Position numbers and translations under genes: made by a program. The notes under the pieces are model-generated. The model saw only the letters and a program-made list of their open reading frames with translations. It ran no database searches and had not been told where the DNA came from. DNA of 64,000 bases, taken from Anarhynchus alexandrinus. Taxonomy: Eukaryota; Chordata; Aves; Charadriiformes; Charadriidae. The stretch spans positions 21,015 through 85,014 of the forward strand of contig VUYV01000230.1 of assembly GCA_008711295.1 (NCBI GenBank), in the 5' to 3' direction. The stretch's first letter is position 1. Each line of letters opens with the position of its first letter. Below are positions 43,301-56,414 of this stretch, in pieces.

Positions 43301-46300
43301 CGGAAGGTTTGTGGCTCCCTGGAGAAGAGTCCCAACTCCTTTCTGGCTCCTTGGTGCAAAGAGGGCTGGCAGTGCCCAAACACCCCTGGTTGCTGTGGAT
43401 TTTGACCCAGTCCTTCCTAGAGTAGAAACAACTAATTTTCCCAAAATCTCCCTGTCAGCAGCACAACACAGCACAAGGGCGAGAGACCCAGTGAACCACA
43501 ACTCCCCTGAGACATCTCAGAGGCAACCACAGCCATCAGCTAAGAGCAAGTTCAGAATCTCACCTGCTTGCAGGACTCAGGCCAGTGCTCATTGACAAAG
43601 GAAATGTGCTGACCCAGAACACAGAACGCCATCCTACTCTGAAAGGACACGGTGCAGTAAGCAAAGACCTGGCAACAGCGCTTCGACTGTGAAATATGCA
43701 GAACAAGTTTTTCAAGGACTGCTTCTGTGGGGACTGATAACCTGACGTGAAAATCCAGAGAAAAGGGGAGAGCTGGCCATTTGGGGAATGCACACATGGA
43801 GAGCCCAGCGAGCCCAGATATAGAAGATGACAGACTGTTACGTTCCCACCACTAGAAGAGACTTAGGTGGTGAGATTGTGACTACTTCTGTCCCATTTCA
43901 ATCTCTCGCAGGAGTAGTTGGCAATACATGGGAACTCCAATGAGCCCCACGTTCAGTCCTCACAAATGGAAACATCCAACACGCTGCCTCCTCCCAGGAC
44001 CTCATCTATGATAAATTCAGAGACAATCAAATTCAGCCTTTCACTTGCTTGTAGCGATCAGCTCAGTGCCAGACTGACAGCAAGGCGGGCAATGGCTTGT
44101 ATCCCCATAAATCTGTTCTTTTAATGTCATTTAACCCCTATGATTTTAACCCTCTCTGGCCTGAGTAGTCTTTCAGTGGCGCCAGGCAGACACCTGTATA
44201 ACCAAGAGCAAATCTTTCCTCAGATAGTTTCCCTTCTCCCAATTATTTTCAGACTTCCAGACCTTGCTGTGGTTTCATTGAGTAATTCTCTGTGGATTTT
44301 CCTTCCATTAATTTGTCTAGTTTCTTTTTGAATTCATGTAAACCTCTACCACCTTAAGAAGATGAAAAATTTCACAGGTCAACTCGTATGTAAAATTTCC
44401 CAAAATGTAAGTCCTCTTGTTGCCCCTCAGCTTTGGCTCCAAAGGACACTCTGCCACTGTTGCAATTTTTAAAAAAACCCACACCATACTCTGGAGGATG
44501 GTCTGGCCCAGAGTTTTTGGCAGGTGCTCCTTGAGGCAGCCGTAATCACTCATTTAAATCTCATTTATTTTTATTTTAGAAAGCTCCCTAACAACACAAA
44601 AGATTTCTTTCCTGCATCTCACTGGAATTGTGTGCATATTGCCATGGCAACCATGCCAGAGATTCTTGTGGTCCCAGACCCATTTTATTGGTTATTAGAT
44701 ATCTGTGCAATAAAAATATATATATATAGCTTTGTTCTCCCATCTGTCTGTTCCATCTGCTTATTTCCAAGTGAAATACAACCATTTGGCTCAGCCACAG
44801 CTTTCTCTCCTTCCTCATGGGATTCGCTGAAGAAACAGAGATGCATCTGCTGGTGGTCATGGAAGTGGTGAAGGGAAGGAAGAGGAGTGAAAGACATTGC
44901 TGTGGACATGAACCTGACCATGACACACATGGAAAAGACTATCATCAACTGTGATTACACCATTTGTAGGGTTAAACCAATTCTTCCTCACAGTCCAAGT
45001 CCCTGGCCATGATAGCTGACCTGCCCATTACCAATTATCTCCCAGGTGCGAAGGGGAAGAGAAGCTCAAGAGGACTCTGGCCAACACAAACCTCATTTGC
45101 TCCTGGTGGAACTGCTGTGGCCCAGCTGCAGCTCAGCCCCAGATGGTTGGTTTCCTGTCACTGGGGAAGTTGAGTCAAACGTTATGTCACCGGTCAGCGA
45201 ACAGGAAACTCATCACAGCTCAGCTGCATCCATTAAGAGTCCTTTCTACCTTCCCAAAAAAGAAGGAGAAAAGTATCACCTCATCCCAGTACACACTGTT
45301 CCATGGAATGGGAAAACACCAGTAACAAGACCTCTGTGCCAAAATGACCGTGTTCCTCTCTACAGTCATCTGCCTCAGATCGGAATCCGTGCCGAAAGCT
45401 ATTTGACATGCCGCCATGCGAGGGACTAATTCCTTCTGGCAATGTTTGCCTTACCTGCCCACCCCCGCAGCCTCCGCTGGGAGAGAGGATGTGTTTCCAG
45501 CCTCCCAGCTCCCTCACATTATTTAAGCTGTCGGTTGTTAATTATAGCGCTGCATTTCAACTTGATGCTTCCCAGGAGGCCAAACCACACTAACAGACTA
45601 AAAGCGGTTCCCAACTGAATACTTTGGGAGCCTCCGCTAGAGCGGAGCTTATGTCTCTATCAGCCAGGGCGAGACATTCCCTACCGCCCTGACTGCTCGC
45701 AGGAGACTGGAACTGCACCTTCTGCTGTAAGACCCATATCTGCACTTTCTTACCCTGCAGAACAAATATTCCCGCTCACCAGATGGGAGCCACAGCTTTC
45801 TGGGAAGGGGTTTCAAATTGGCCTTTGGCTTTCTCAATGTAGACGTCTCCTCGCCCGCCTCCCCATCAGCTCTGAATGTCCCAGTGCAGATGGAAGGGGC
45901 AGGGAGGATGCGTAGCCTTGACTAGTTGAGAATGCCTCAGAGTTCAAAGTGAGGAATAACCTTCACCGCAGGCTCTCCCAGTGCTCCAGTGCAGAGCAAG
46001 GCCAGGATGACAGTCCCATCAGTCAAGGTCCCCATTTCTCACAGGCTGGAAAAACTCTGCTGCCCTTCTGTTGAAGCAAATGAGGTCTCTCAACCGCATA
46101 ACCATGACCACCAAGCCTGGGGGACCAGCACACTCCTCTCAATGAGGAAGGCATTGCCAAGCAGCTGCTAAGCAAACAGTCAGGTCAAGTGAGAATAAGC
46201 AAATGAGAAACTGGTGTGATGTTGACGCTTTCTGTCTGTTAACAACATCCTCCAGCCAGGCTGTGCCCTGCCTCGTGTGACCACAGAAACATCTGCTTCA

Positions 46301-48576
46301 AACGCAGAAACAAGCGCAATGTTCAAACCATCAACTTGCTCAGGGTAAGACCACGGGGAAAAAACCCCAAAAGATGGGAGTAGACAGTAGTGTGGGGAAA
46401 GGCCTGGGGATTCTAACCTGCCAGCTCCTGACACAAGAGCATCCATTTCCCTCGACTGCGTTAAGGGAGATGTTTTGAGGGGCTTTGCTTCCAGGAGAAT
46501 CGGCTGTAATGGCTCAAAGGTGCCAGAGGAAACTCAAAAGCTGATTGAAGATTGCTTCAGAAAGTGCCTGCTGCTGGTACCGCCTTGCAGTTTAAGGCAC
46601 ATAAGTCCGTGTCCTGCTAGCTGAGCACCACGAAAAGCAGCATAGCCCAGCAACTAAAGCCCAGGGAGGTCCAGCTACGTGCCCTCTGCCACTCTCAACT
46701 GGTTGGAAGTGTTTTTCTCAAGATCTACAGAGCAATCACCGGAAGAGAGTTCACAGCATGCTTAGCACGATGCAACTCTTTCTAAAAACAAGAAAAAAGC
46801 AGGAAAGAGGCAATAAATGAAAAAGAGGAAAACCAGAAAGTTGAGAGTTGTATTGCAGTGAGCCATACCTATAGAGGTCTAGTAGTTGAGAACAGACTTC
46901 AGACCAGGGAGATTCAGAGCTGCTGTTGAGCTCTTATGTGCTTTGCCAAATTTGCATAAACAACCCAGAGTAATTATAATTTCATCTTGAACAGGTATTA
47001 TTTTAATTGTGACTGCCTTTCCTGCTCAGCACTAATGGGAGAAATCACAAAAGAACAGCAAAACGGGAAGGCTTTTGATGATTTTAGCCTTTCCTTCCTC
47101 CAGCCAGCTCGCATGCCCCATCAGACCCCCTTTCTGGTTGACACCCCCCCAAAGCTTTGTGCAATGCAAAACCACACGGTGCCAAAATAATTACAGTGCC
47201 TAAGTGGCTGTGCAAAGAAAACAAGCACCTTCCTGTCCAGGATAACTACAGCTCTCAGCAAAGCCGCCTCAGAACATGCTCCCAACCACAGACCTGCTTT
47301 GGCACTTGCTGGTGGGGTCAGCAACTTGAACTTCATGTGGCTTCCCCTTAAAATTGTCAGAGTGGATAAACTGCTGGAGTTGTCAGTGAGCCTAACCCTG
47401 CAGCAACCCCTCTGAGAAACACCCATGCTCCCGTGGTGTGGGTTGGAGTCTGCAGAACATAGGAGCAGCCACTGGGCTCTGGGGATGAGCATCACGGCCT
47501 TGGGTAGGATCCACCCCCTCTTGGTGGTGCAGAGGAGGACATACCACTGCTGTACCACGGCCTTCCCCACCGCTGGACTTACCCACACTGTCCCCTGGGT
47601 CCCTTCTCCCCCAGCCGATGTGAAGGAAGAGGGTCTGGGGCTAATAGATGGCTGTTTGGTTTCTAGTGAAGGCACCTGTACCTCTTTCAGTAACTTAATT
47701 CTTGGTGTTTGATCGTCTCGTATCCAGCCTAAAGCCTTTGGGCTGTGAGTTACGCTGATTTGCTTCTTTGCCTTTCAGTGGATATGAGCAGCCATTTCTC
47801 AACACCGTTTCAGGGACTGGTCGCCTGCTCCTGCCCCGTTGCCTTCTCTGACCTGGACTGAATACACTCGAAGTCTCACTTCTATAGAGGGGGTGGTTCA
47901 GGCCTTCCTGATGCCATCTGCCCTCTCTAATTTGTCATCTTTTTAAGGTATGATGCTCAAAAGCGGACAGTGTCCAGCTGAGAACTCATCAGCGGTGAGC
48001 AAAGTACACTAATTATCTCCTGCATCTTGCATATGATAGTAAGTATGTATCTTTGGAGGAGAAAGAGCAGACAAAGTTGTTAGTGGTCTTTTTGGGCTAG
48101 AAAGAAAAGATATGCAAAATTACACAGGAACCCTTTTAATTAATTGCTGCCTACTGACAGCAGCTGGCAAGCCAGCCCTTTGCCCATCAGCATTCAGACA
48201 ATTAGGTAACTCTGTACTCCACCTGAGATGGTGGAGCAGCTCTGTATTTATTCATATTTTGGATAAGATCAAAGTGAATCACTTCCGTGATTTATTGTCT
48301 GCAGAGAAAAATCTCTACATCTCATTTCTTCAAAGAGTGCTGTCTCCAGCTCAGGGATCAAAGCCCTGTCAGGGAGACATTCTCCTCCGGGGAGGGTTCA
48401 CGACTGGGCTTCTCACTTCCTTGGTACTTTTGGCAGGAGTTGCCTGCAACAGGGAGCCTGTGCTATGCTTGTGTGACCAAGGACCTTCAGCCTGAAGCCA
48501 GCTTGCTCGCAGTGGCAGGTGCTACCACGGCAGTTTATCCTTGTCATTGCCAGTTAGACAGCCCTTTTTCTTGGAA
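34398..48576. other. Intergenic DNA, about 14 kb, no gene supported
   Basis: Largely unique sequence with no recognisable protein family on either strand. It contains the double palindrome at 37732-37776, two exon-like segments on the minus strand (37027-37155 and 43564-43638), an AT dinucleotide run near 44716-44729 and one undetermined base at 41824. The 43.8-47.9 kb part is relatively AT-rich. Confidence 0.65.
37732..37776. repeat. Two adjoining imperfect palindromes
   Basis: Bases 37732-37757 are a near-perfect palindrome centred on GCATGC. Bases 37757-37776 (GATCCCTGAATTCAAGGATC) form a second palindrome centred on GAATTC with one mismatched pair. The two abut and share a base. Confidence 0.8.
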
Positions 48577-48917
48577 ATCATAGAATCACAGAATGGTTAG
48601 AGTTGGAAGGGACCTTGAAGATCATCTCATTCCCACCCCCTGCCCTGGGCAGGGACACCTCCCACCAGCCCAGGTTGCTCCAAGCCCCGTCCAACCTGGC
48701 CTTGAACACCTCCAGGGATGGGGCAGCCACAGCTTCTCGGGGCAACCTGCGCCAGGGGCTCACCGCCCTCACAGGGAAGAATTTCTTCCTAATATCTATT
48801 CTAAATCTCCCCTCTTTCAGTTTAAAAATGTTCCCCCTCATCCTATCGCTCCCCTCCTTGATGGAGAGTCCCTCCCCAGCTCTCCTGGAGCCCCTTTAGG
48901 GACGGGAAGGGGCTCTA
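48577..48917 (-). mobile_element. CR1 LINE fragment
   Basis: Inverted CR1 3' end. The plus strand begins ATCATAGAATCACAGAATGG. The minus-strand remnant reads RIDIRKKFFPVRAVSPWRRL and LEVFKARLDGAW. It belongs to a more diverged relative of the 6082/30114 group. Confidence 0.92.
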
Positions 48918-50616
48918 AAATAAATCCCAGAAGGACCAAAATAGGGGGCCCAGAAACAACCCCTGGTTTCCACAGGGGTGCTCAGCTGCCTGACAAGAGC
49001 TCATTGCTGATCCACGAGTCTTTTGATGAATTTTCAATATTTCAGGCTGTACCTGCCACTGAGCAGGTTTCATCTGGGCTTAGGTTTTCTTCCTAATATC
49101 TAACGTAAGTCTACCCTCTTTCAGTTTAAAACCACAGCTGGTTTGTGGTCAGGCAGGAGTCCTCAGCTGCAGCTGTACTGGGGACTGTAAAGGAAACCAA
49201 GCAAGAGAGCACAGGCTGCCGAAGACAGACCTGAGAGCAGGCTGCTGCTGCCAGCACTGCTCCTGGAGCTATTGCTGCCTTTGGAGTTCATCTCCTGGAC
49301 AACAGCATGAGCCAGCCCCCAGTGCAGCTCCCCATGGGCTCCCATCTTCTCACCTAAGCTAATCAATAAGCATTTCCCTGTAGGTACTGGGTGAGAGGCA
49401 ATGATCTGGGCAGTTTTCATGGTTTGGGGTGGAACATGTTGTGTCAGGCATGGGGACATGCTCTTTCCTAGTCCCAGGTCCCTGAAGAGTTATGATGAAG
49501 TCCATCTCACACCACATAAGTAGAAGAAAAAACTTGTTTTTCCTGCTAGATCCCCATCTGTAGGCTGCTTGCCACATGTGCGGGGGTACCACTGTGTGGT
49601 GGATAGCTGGGGTCCACGATACTCCTGGAGTTGCAGTGAATTCACGCAAGCCTGCCATCAAAGCGTTTATACCTCCTTCGGCTTTGGCAGCTTTAACAAG
49701 AAAGAAACAGTCCCAGATGCTTAAACTCAAAGCAGGTCTTGCTTAAGGCTGAGGTTACACAAGCAGGCACCAGAACTGCAAACTGTAAACTGAACTTGCA
49801 GTTACCTTGATGTGGGAAGTATATAATAAACTGTCACAACATGGTATTTGCTCATAATTATTTGGTTGGTTGGTTTTGTTCACTGGAAAGCTCCAATTGT
49901 GTCTCAAGTAGTTGGTGATGATACGTTTTAGAAGTGGTTGTATTCAGCCATCCCAGAATCCACAGGGAGAAGGTGTAGTCTGTTGTCTACAGCACTTGTC
50001 AGACCGGCAGGGCCACCTTCACCTGGCTTACCCTGCTGCTGAGAGGCCCTGAGCGTCGGCGGGTACCGGGAGCAAAGCAGCAGCAAAGCCTGAGGAAGCG
50101 AAGGAGAGAAAATGAGCATAAACGAGGCAGAGCTCTTCCTTAGGAGAGGAAATTCCTCCTCCCGCTTCCACCTCCACCACATCCATCGTGGCTTGCAAAG
50201 GAAGATGGAGCCCTGCAGCACAGAGAGCCCTGCAGGAGAAGGGGATGGCCCCATGGCACAAGCCTTCCACCCCAGGAGCTTGGAGGGGCTCGTGTTTTCC
50301 CTGAGATGTGTCTGGAGGAGGACAGGTGGAGAGCAACCTGTGGGCTTGCTCAGATGCAGATAGCCTCCATGAGGGCACACTTGGAGGCCGCTCTCCTGAA
50401 TTGTTGCTGCAGGCCACGCAGGAGGTTGTCCTCCGGCACAGGGAGGACTAGGGAGCCAGGAGGAGGATGTCTGGATGGAGTTCACCCATTCAGAAGCGTT
50501 GGTGGCCCTTGCTCTGCCTGTGCCGGGCTCAGGATAGCTCAGCTGATTGCTGCCAGCAGCGCTAGTGTGTGGAGGTGGGTGGCAAGGGGCTGGGAACAGG
50601 AGCCCCAGCACTACTG
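48918..50616. other. Intergenic DNA with one short CR1 scrap
   Basis: Apart from the CR1-like scrap at 49083-49134, this is unique sequence without a supported gene. Confidence 0.65.
49083..49134 (-). mobile_element. Short CR1 scrap
   Basis: CTTCCTAATATCTAACGTAA followed by CTACCCTCTTTCAGTTTAAA repeats the segment at about 48785-48830 of the neighbouring CR1 copy with a few substitutions. It may be a separate old insertion or a local duplicate. Confidence 0.75.
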
Positions 50617-51262
50617 GCTGAACGTGAGCCAGCAGTGTGCCCATGTGGCCAAGAAGGCCAACGGCATCCTGGCCTGCATCAGGAATAGTGTAGCCAGCAA
50701 GGCTAGAGAAGTGATTGTCCCACTGTACTCAGCACTGGTGAGGCCGCACCTTGAGTACTGCGTTCAATTGTCGGCACCGCGGTATAAGAAGGACCTTGAG
50801 GTGCTGGAGAGGGTGCAGAGAAGGGCAATGATGCTGGTGAAGGGTCTTGAGAATAAGTCTTATGAGGAGCAGCTGAGGGACTTGGAGTTTAGTCTGGAGA
50901 AGAGGAAGCTGAGGGGACACCTTATTGCTCTCTACAACCACCTGAACGGAGGGTGTAGAGAGGTGGGGGTTGGTCTCTTCTCACAAGTTACAAGCCACAG
51001 GACAAGAGGAAATGGCGTCAAGTTGCGCCAGGGGAGGTTTAGGTCAGACATTAGGAAAAACTTCTACACTCAGAGGGTTATCACAGACTGGCAGAGGCTG
51101 CCCAGAGCAGTGGTGAATCGCCATCCTTCGGTGTTTTTAAAAGCCATCTAGATATGGTGCTCAGGGCTGTGGTTTAGAAGTGGGCTTGGTAGAGTTAGAT
51201 AATAGTTGGACTTGATGATCTTAAAGGTCTTTTCCAGCTATAACAATTCTGTGATTCTGCGA
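50617..51262 (+). mobile_element. CR1 LINE fragment
   Basis: Runs from the CAGCAGTGTGCCCATGTGGC position to the tail ACAATTCTGTGATTCTGCGA. The plus-strand remnant includes [40 protein letters not shown] and [20 protein letters not shown]. It is a different CR1 subfamily from the 20041/33650 copies, shared with the one at 63368. Confidence 0.94.
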
Positions 51263-54200
51263 TCTCCTCTACGCACCAGCAGCAAGAGCAGCAAACTCCT
51301 CACATGGAAGGTCATATGAATCTGGCCACAGTTATCTTTCATAGACTGGCAAAATTTGGTGTTGTCTGTGGCACCAAGAAGCCCTCTGCTGGCTCCAGGC
51401 CTTTCCCTGGCCTAGTCCTACTGTTTGGGGACAGCTCCTTGCTTGAGCCTGGCAGCCTGCGAGGAAGGCTGAGAAAAGCTCTGCTTGCAGTCCTGCAAAA
51501 CCCCCTTTCCTCTCTTGGGGTCCCCTGTGCAACTACAGAACGGTGAGCTCCTTACCGATGGCTGCAGACACACCAAACGCACTGCCCTTCGCTCCTACAC
51601 CCACCCACCATGCCTTTGCCTTTCCAGGCAGCGCCACATGCTCATCCAAAGCCAGACCTTCATTTTCTGCCTTCAAATTGACCCCATCCTGGGGAAGGAG
51701 GGCTGTGAGCCAGATGGGGGGTCTTTAATGTTTCTCAGCAAGCTTGGTCCTACCGGCATGAGCGGCCACCTCAAAGGGGTTCGAGTTGCAATTTGCCTCA
51801 TTATTGGAGCCGACGTGCAGCCTCCCCACGATACATCCCGTGCCCCGGGGAGCTACCTAATGAGCCATCATCTGAGCCCAGTGGTCGTGCTGGTGTTGAT
51901 TGGGGAAGGGAGCTGGGTTTCAAAGGACCCCACTCGCTTCCTTTGTGTGGAGGACATTTCCTCGTGTCATTAAAAGCAGCGGGCCTGTGAGTCTGCAGAG
52001 CTCGGTGTTGGAAAATAGCCCAGCACTCGCACTGCAGTGGCAGGGTGGCCCTCCCAGGAGGGATTCTCTGGGGGGCATGATGCTGTTCGACACCAGGGAG
52101 GCTCCTGCTGCGCTGCGGAGTTGTGCTGTGCTCGCAAGGGCAGCCATGAGCTGATGGTTTTACAATGCATGGGGGACGCAGCTACCTCCTGAAGGTGAGC
52201 TCACCTGGGAGCTGGCATGTCCATGCCTGCTGACTGCTCTGCACTTGGGGTTCAAGGGCACTGGGGGTACCTCCAGAACCCAGGGCAGATGCAGGGATGG
52301 AGTGACTCACCCTCCGGAGGGTCTGTCCAGCACCGCTGATGCCAGAGCGCTGAGGGCAGCGACGCTCACAACCTTAGCACTACACAGAAAGTCTCTCGTC
52401 CTTATGAGCATCGCACCTCTGTGCCATCCCCTACTCATCACTCGTGTATTCACTCCGGACACGGCGGTCCTGGGCCTCCTGTAGATCCCAAGCAAGTGGG
52501 CACAGTCCCAGCAAGAGGGTGCTCTGGTGCAGGAGGAGAGTTTCAGCAATTACTGTGAGCAAGTAGAAATGAGAGGTTGTCATGGATACCAGTAGGCAAT
52601 TGAGGGCCCAATTCTGCACTGCTCTGCTCCTCCTGTCCTCCCTTGCCCTGTTGTGTGGGATCTGTGGAGGCCCCATTTCATATCACGGAGGTAAAGGCAA
52701 TTGAAAAATTAAAATCTGCTATGAATGTGGATTTGGTTCCCAACTCTTATTCACTCGGCTGTACCTTCCAGCTCCCATTTCACTGGGATGAGTCTGGATT
52801 CAAACAGGTCCACATGAGGGCAAAAATGGGACAACGGTTTGAGCGCGGAGCCCCCAGCGTCTCAAACCAGCACAGATATTCCAAAATGCACAAAGACAGC
52901 ATGTATTTTGGGCTACCAAGTAGCTGATGAGGGAAAGGAAGATGAGGGAAGTGGTATGCACAAGCAAAGGTATTTGGCAGCTTGGGGAGAAGACGCTAAC
53001 CCTGAATTTACTGCGGAGATTAAGCCTCTTCTGGGCTGGATTCAACACCCTGCAGAGAACTGGGCAGCAGCTTTACTCAGCGTCTCCCCCCTGGGCACTG
53101 TAGGACCGACTTTGTGACCTCCAGAAGTTTTACAAACACAGGCAAGTTTCACCATGTTTTCATTTTCGGAGGAAAACATCTCCCCAAATATAAACCTGAG
53201 AGGTCTGATTATTTCATGCGGAAATGTTTTGGATGTCCCATTTGAAATTGGTGTTCCTATTTATCCAATACTTTTTTTGTTTTTCATTCTGGCCAATCAA
53301 AAATTTCCCCTTGCTCCCCCCCACCCCGAGTTGGTCACAGTGTTCTAGTTGGATTTTAGGCATAAAATAAATTCTGGACCAGAACATTTTTCAAAAAAAA
53401 TGGCAATTGCTGAGGGGCCTTGGGAAGATGAAACTGGTTCCCAAGTTCCTTCTGAAAAGGTTCTATTACATGCACAGAACTGCCCTGATTTAACAGAAGA
53501 CCTTTTTGGATCCAGCAAGACTGGAATCCAACATAAATAGGAATATTTTCCAAGATGATTGCTTGCAAACATAAGCATCAATTAGTTATCTCAGTCTGGT
53601 TAAATGGCAGTGTGGGCAGATGATTACAAACGATTGTGTTGCTGCCACTTTACTGCCTTATCACCCCACACCAAAAATCCCTTTGGTTTTCCAGAAACCC
53701 AATGACCTTGGTCTTCTCTTAGATCCCAGTCCAGGGAAGCACCTAAACACATGCTGACACAAACATCTCCAGATGCTGAATAAAACAATGTGGGTCACAG
53801 ACTTTTGAATTAAACCCAGAACAGGAGCAGCCTTCCCCTCTCCCCCACACGTTCACGTGGAACAGCAGCACCAGGAAGGCAGTGGGGTGTTAAACTCTGA
53901 CATGTTGTAGGACAGAACCAGGAACAAGCAAAACATAATGAACTGAAAGAGGCTTTTGACCAACCCCATGACAGAGCGTTCAGAGACGTGTGCGCTAGAC
54001 CATGCCTGTTTGCAGCCATGCCATCAGCTGAACATCATCTGCCTGTCTCCAGGCCACCAGCCCTGCTCTGCCCAAACCCTTCCCATGGCCCAGTTCTTCG
54101 AACCCTCTTGGAGGAGACTGACGTGGGTATGGGGAATTTCACTGCCAAGCTTTTTGCCCAGCCCTTGATTGCAGGGGCAAACCAGCCTGTATTGAGATCC

Positions 54201-55919
54201 GGCTCCTCCCAGCCCTTCCCCACCAACTCACGGTACAGCCCACACAGCCGGGGACAGGGGACAACCATGACTCCCGCCCACAGTTCCCACCACAGACCTG
54301 CTAATTACACTTGTCTCAAGATTAGTCAGAAGAGATCTGTTCCCTCCAAGCTGGGCTGCAGAGCTAAGTTGGGCAGCAGCTGCCGCTGCCTCCTCATCCC
54401 AGCCTGTGCCAAGCGAGCAGTCTCGTTACATGGCTCTGGGTCTCTCTGGCATGTACACAACCCCCCCAAGGTGGTGGGTGGGCATTAGCTTTGCCTCGTT
54501 AGCATGATTGTGGTTTGGGCTGCAGCCCTGCTGGCACAAAGGTTCATTCAAGAGGGGGTTTGCAGCCCACTTTGGGATTTTGCAGAGGGGAGAAGCTGGG
54601 AGTGACTGAGGTGGTTGAGCACATCCAGACTCCACAGCAGAGGGGGAAAGCCCTGGTGCTCCTCAGTCCCCATACTCAGTCCCTGTGTCTCAGGAAGCTA
54701 TCCACAATCATCCCCTGGGAACTTCACCTCCAGCCTGGCAGAGCAACTTTAAGGTGACAGACCCAGAACTGACCTGTTCCCACCACCTCCTTTCCTCTGG
54801 CTTTACTCCAGGTCTCCACTCTCCCTGCCGTGGAGACCCAGGAGGCCAGCGCTCCCATCACCAGCTTTCCCCCCACCTACCTTCAGCTTGCTGAAGCCAA
54901 AGCTGTGTTTAATCACCTGCTGCAGAGCCACAGAGGAGCCTTGTGAGCTGGAGAACTATGTGAAACAGAAGAACCATGGAGCTTTATAGCTAATCAGTGG
55001 CCCTCCCATAATCTCCCACCTGCACCTCCCACCTGAAGACTCACAGCCCCCTCCCCTCAGACATCACATACACATGTCCCCTGCTCTGCCTCTTCGCCAC
55101 TTTGCTCTTCTCCCTCCTCTCATCTCCGAGGCAGTTTCTGGCATCCCTGCCCCGGGGACTGGCCGTTGTTGGGCTGACTGGTCTGCAGGCCAGGGATGAA
55201 TCGCACCATTTCTTCCTTCACTGGGCCTCAACAAACAGTTGCCAGCCCACACTTTCCTGCTAAGTTTCTTGGGGCAGCTTAGTGCCCCTAAAACTACCTT
55301 ACTGAACACAAGACCTGGAGCTGGACCAATGCTCCTGCTCTGACTTCGCTTCTTCTACACCAAGAAGCAGAGCAAGGCCCTTCTCTTGTTTGCATTTTGG
55401 ATCCAGAACCTATTTCTGCTAAAAATCACCCTCTCCTTGCCCAGACTGTTCTGCGCTGGAGCGGTGCCTCCTGCACTGCATTGCTGCCCTCTCCTGGACT
55501 CTCCAACAGCCGCTGGGCTCAGGAAAGTTTCAGCTACAGATGCTGAGCTCTTCTTTGAGGCCACGAAGATGGGAACCCTTCCCGAAGCCCAATGTCCCTC
55601 GCATGGCAAGGCCTGGCTCTGAAAATGAAGAGATTTGAGGCTGAGCTTTCTCCTGCCCTGCCCTATGTAACCTCGACCCCAGCAAATGCTCTGGCTCAAG
55701 TTCTTCCCAGGGGCTGCTTTTTCAGGGGTGTATGAAAAAGTGGTATAGGAAAGAAACTGAGTCATTCCGTAGTGCAAGACTGGCTGGGAATGATGCCTTC
55801 CACGACTAAAGACAATCTTGGTGCAACCTGATGCCCTCCTTGTAACCCCCAAGTGCCGCTTTGGCTGGGCTGGAGCATCCAGTGTTGCAGAGAGATGCAA
55901 GTAGAATCTTTGTTATCTT
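51263..55919. other. Intergenic DNA, no gene supported
   Basis: Unique sequence between a CR1 copy and the 3' end of the ZPBP-like gene. AT-rich around 53150-53650. No exon or repeat recognised. Confidence 0.65.
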
Positions 55920-55925
55920 TATTAG
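55920..55925 (-). terminator. Poly(A) signal for the ZPBP-like gene
   Basis: AATAAA on the minus strand, about 170 bases downstream of the ZPBP-like stop codon at 56093. The position fits a short 3' UTR; actual use is not proven. Confidence 0.55.
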
Positions 55926-56092
55926 CAAAAGGAGTGGTTGTAGTCAGAGCTATTTGGGAAGACAAATTCTGAGAGCAGAAGGTGGGTATCCCTATTTCAG
56001 CCAGCATGAGATGTTTGGGGACCCAAACAAAATGGACAGAGGTGGCTAGAGGGATGCTGTCCCTCAGTGGTGTTGTGCACATGGAGGGAATC

Positions 56093-56414
56093 TCAAAAAG
56101 TGTCCTTTCTGTCCTCTAGTGTCAGCACAGGAGTTGTCTCATCAGTCACAGTAGCAAGGTTTGAGGTCACGGCCGGGGATGGTGCTCCATATGTAGGCTC
56201 CTCATCACCCCTCTGAGATGTGCTGGCGTCCAGATCGCTGGTGTCCAGATCACTGGTGTCACTGGCAGGTCCAGCATCAGGGCCAGCCTGGGGGCCCTGC
56301 CTGGGGATCCTGAAGAAACTGGTCACCATCTCCATCCTTGTGGTGCTTCCCGTCATCTTGGAAGCCCTTGGAGACGACGCCTGGTACTCTTGATAGAACC
56401 AGTAACAAGAGCTG
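56093..56414 (-). CDS. ZPBP2: ZPBP2-like last exon (cytoplasmic tail)
   Basis: One hundred and six codons and the stop. It starts SSCYWFYQEYQASSPRASKM, is rich in Ser, Thr and Asp, and contains a five-residue repeat (SDLDT/SDLDA). It ends in DRKDTF. No known domain is recognised. Confidence 0.8.

Noticed and set aside
50306..51151. 281-codon open frame on the plus strand.
   Set aside because: The second half is CR1 and the first half is unrelated flanking DNA that happens to be open.
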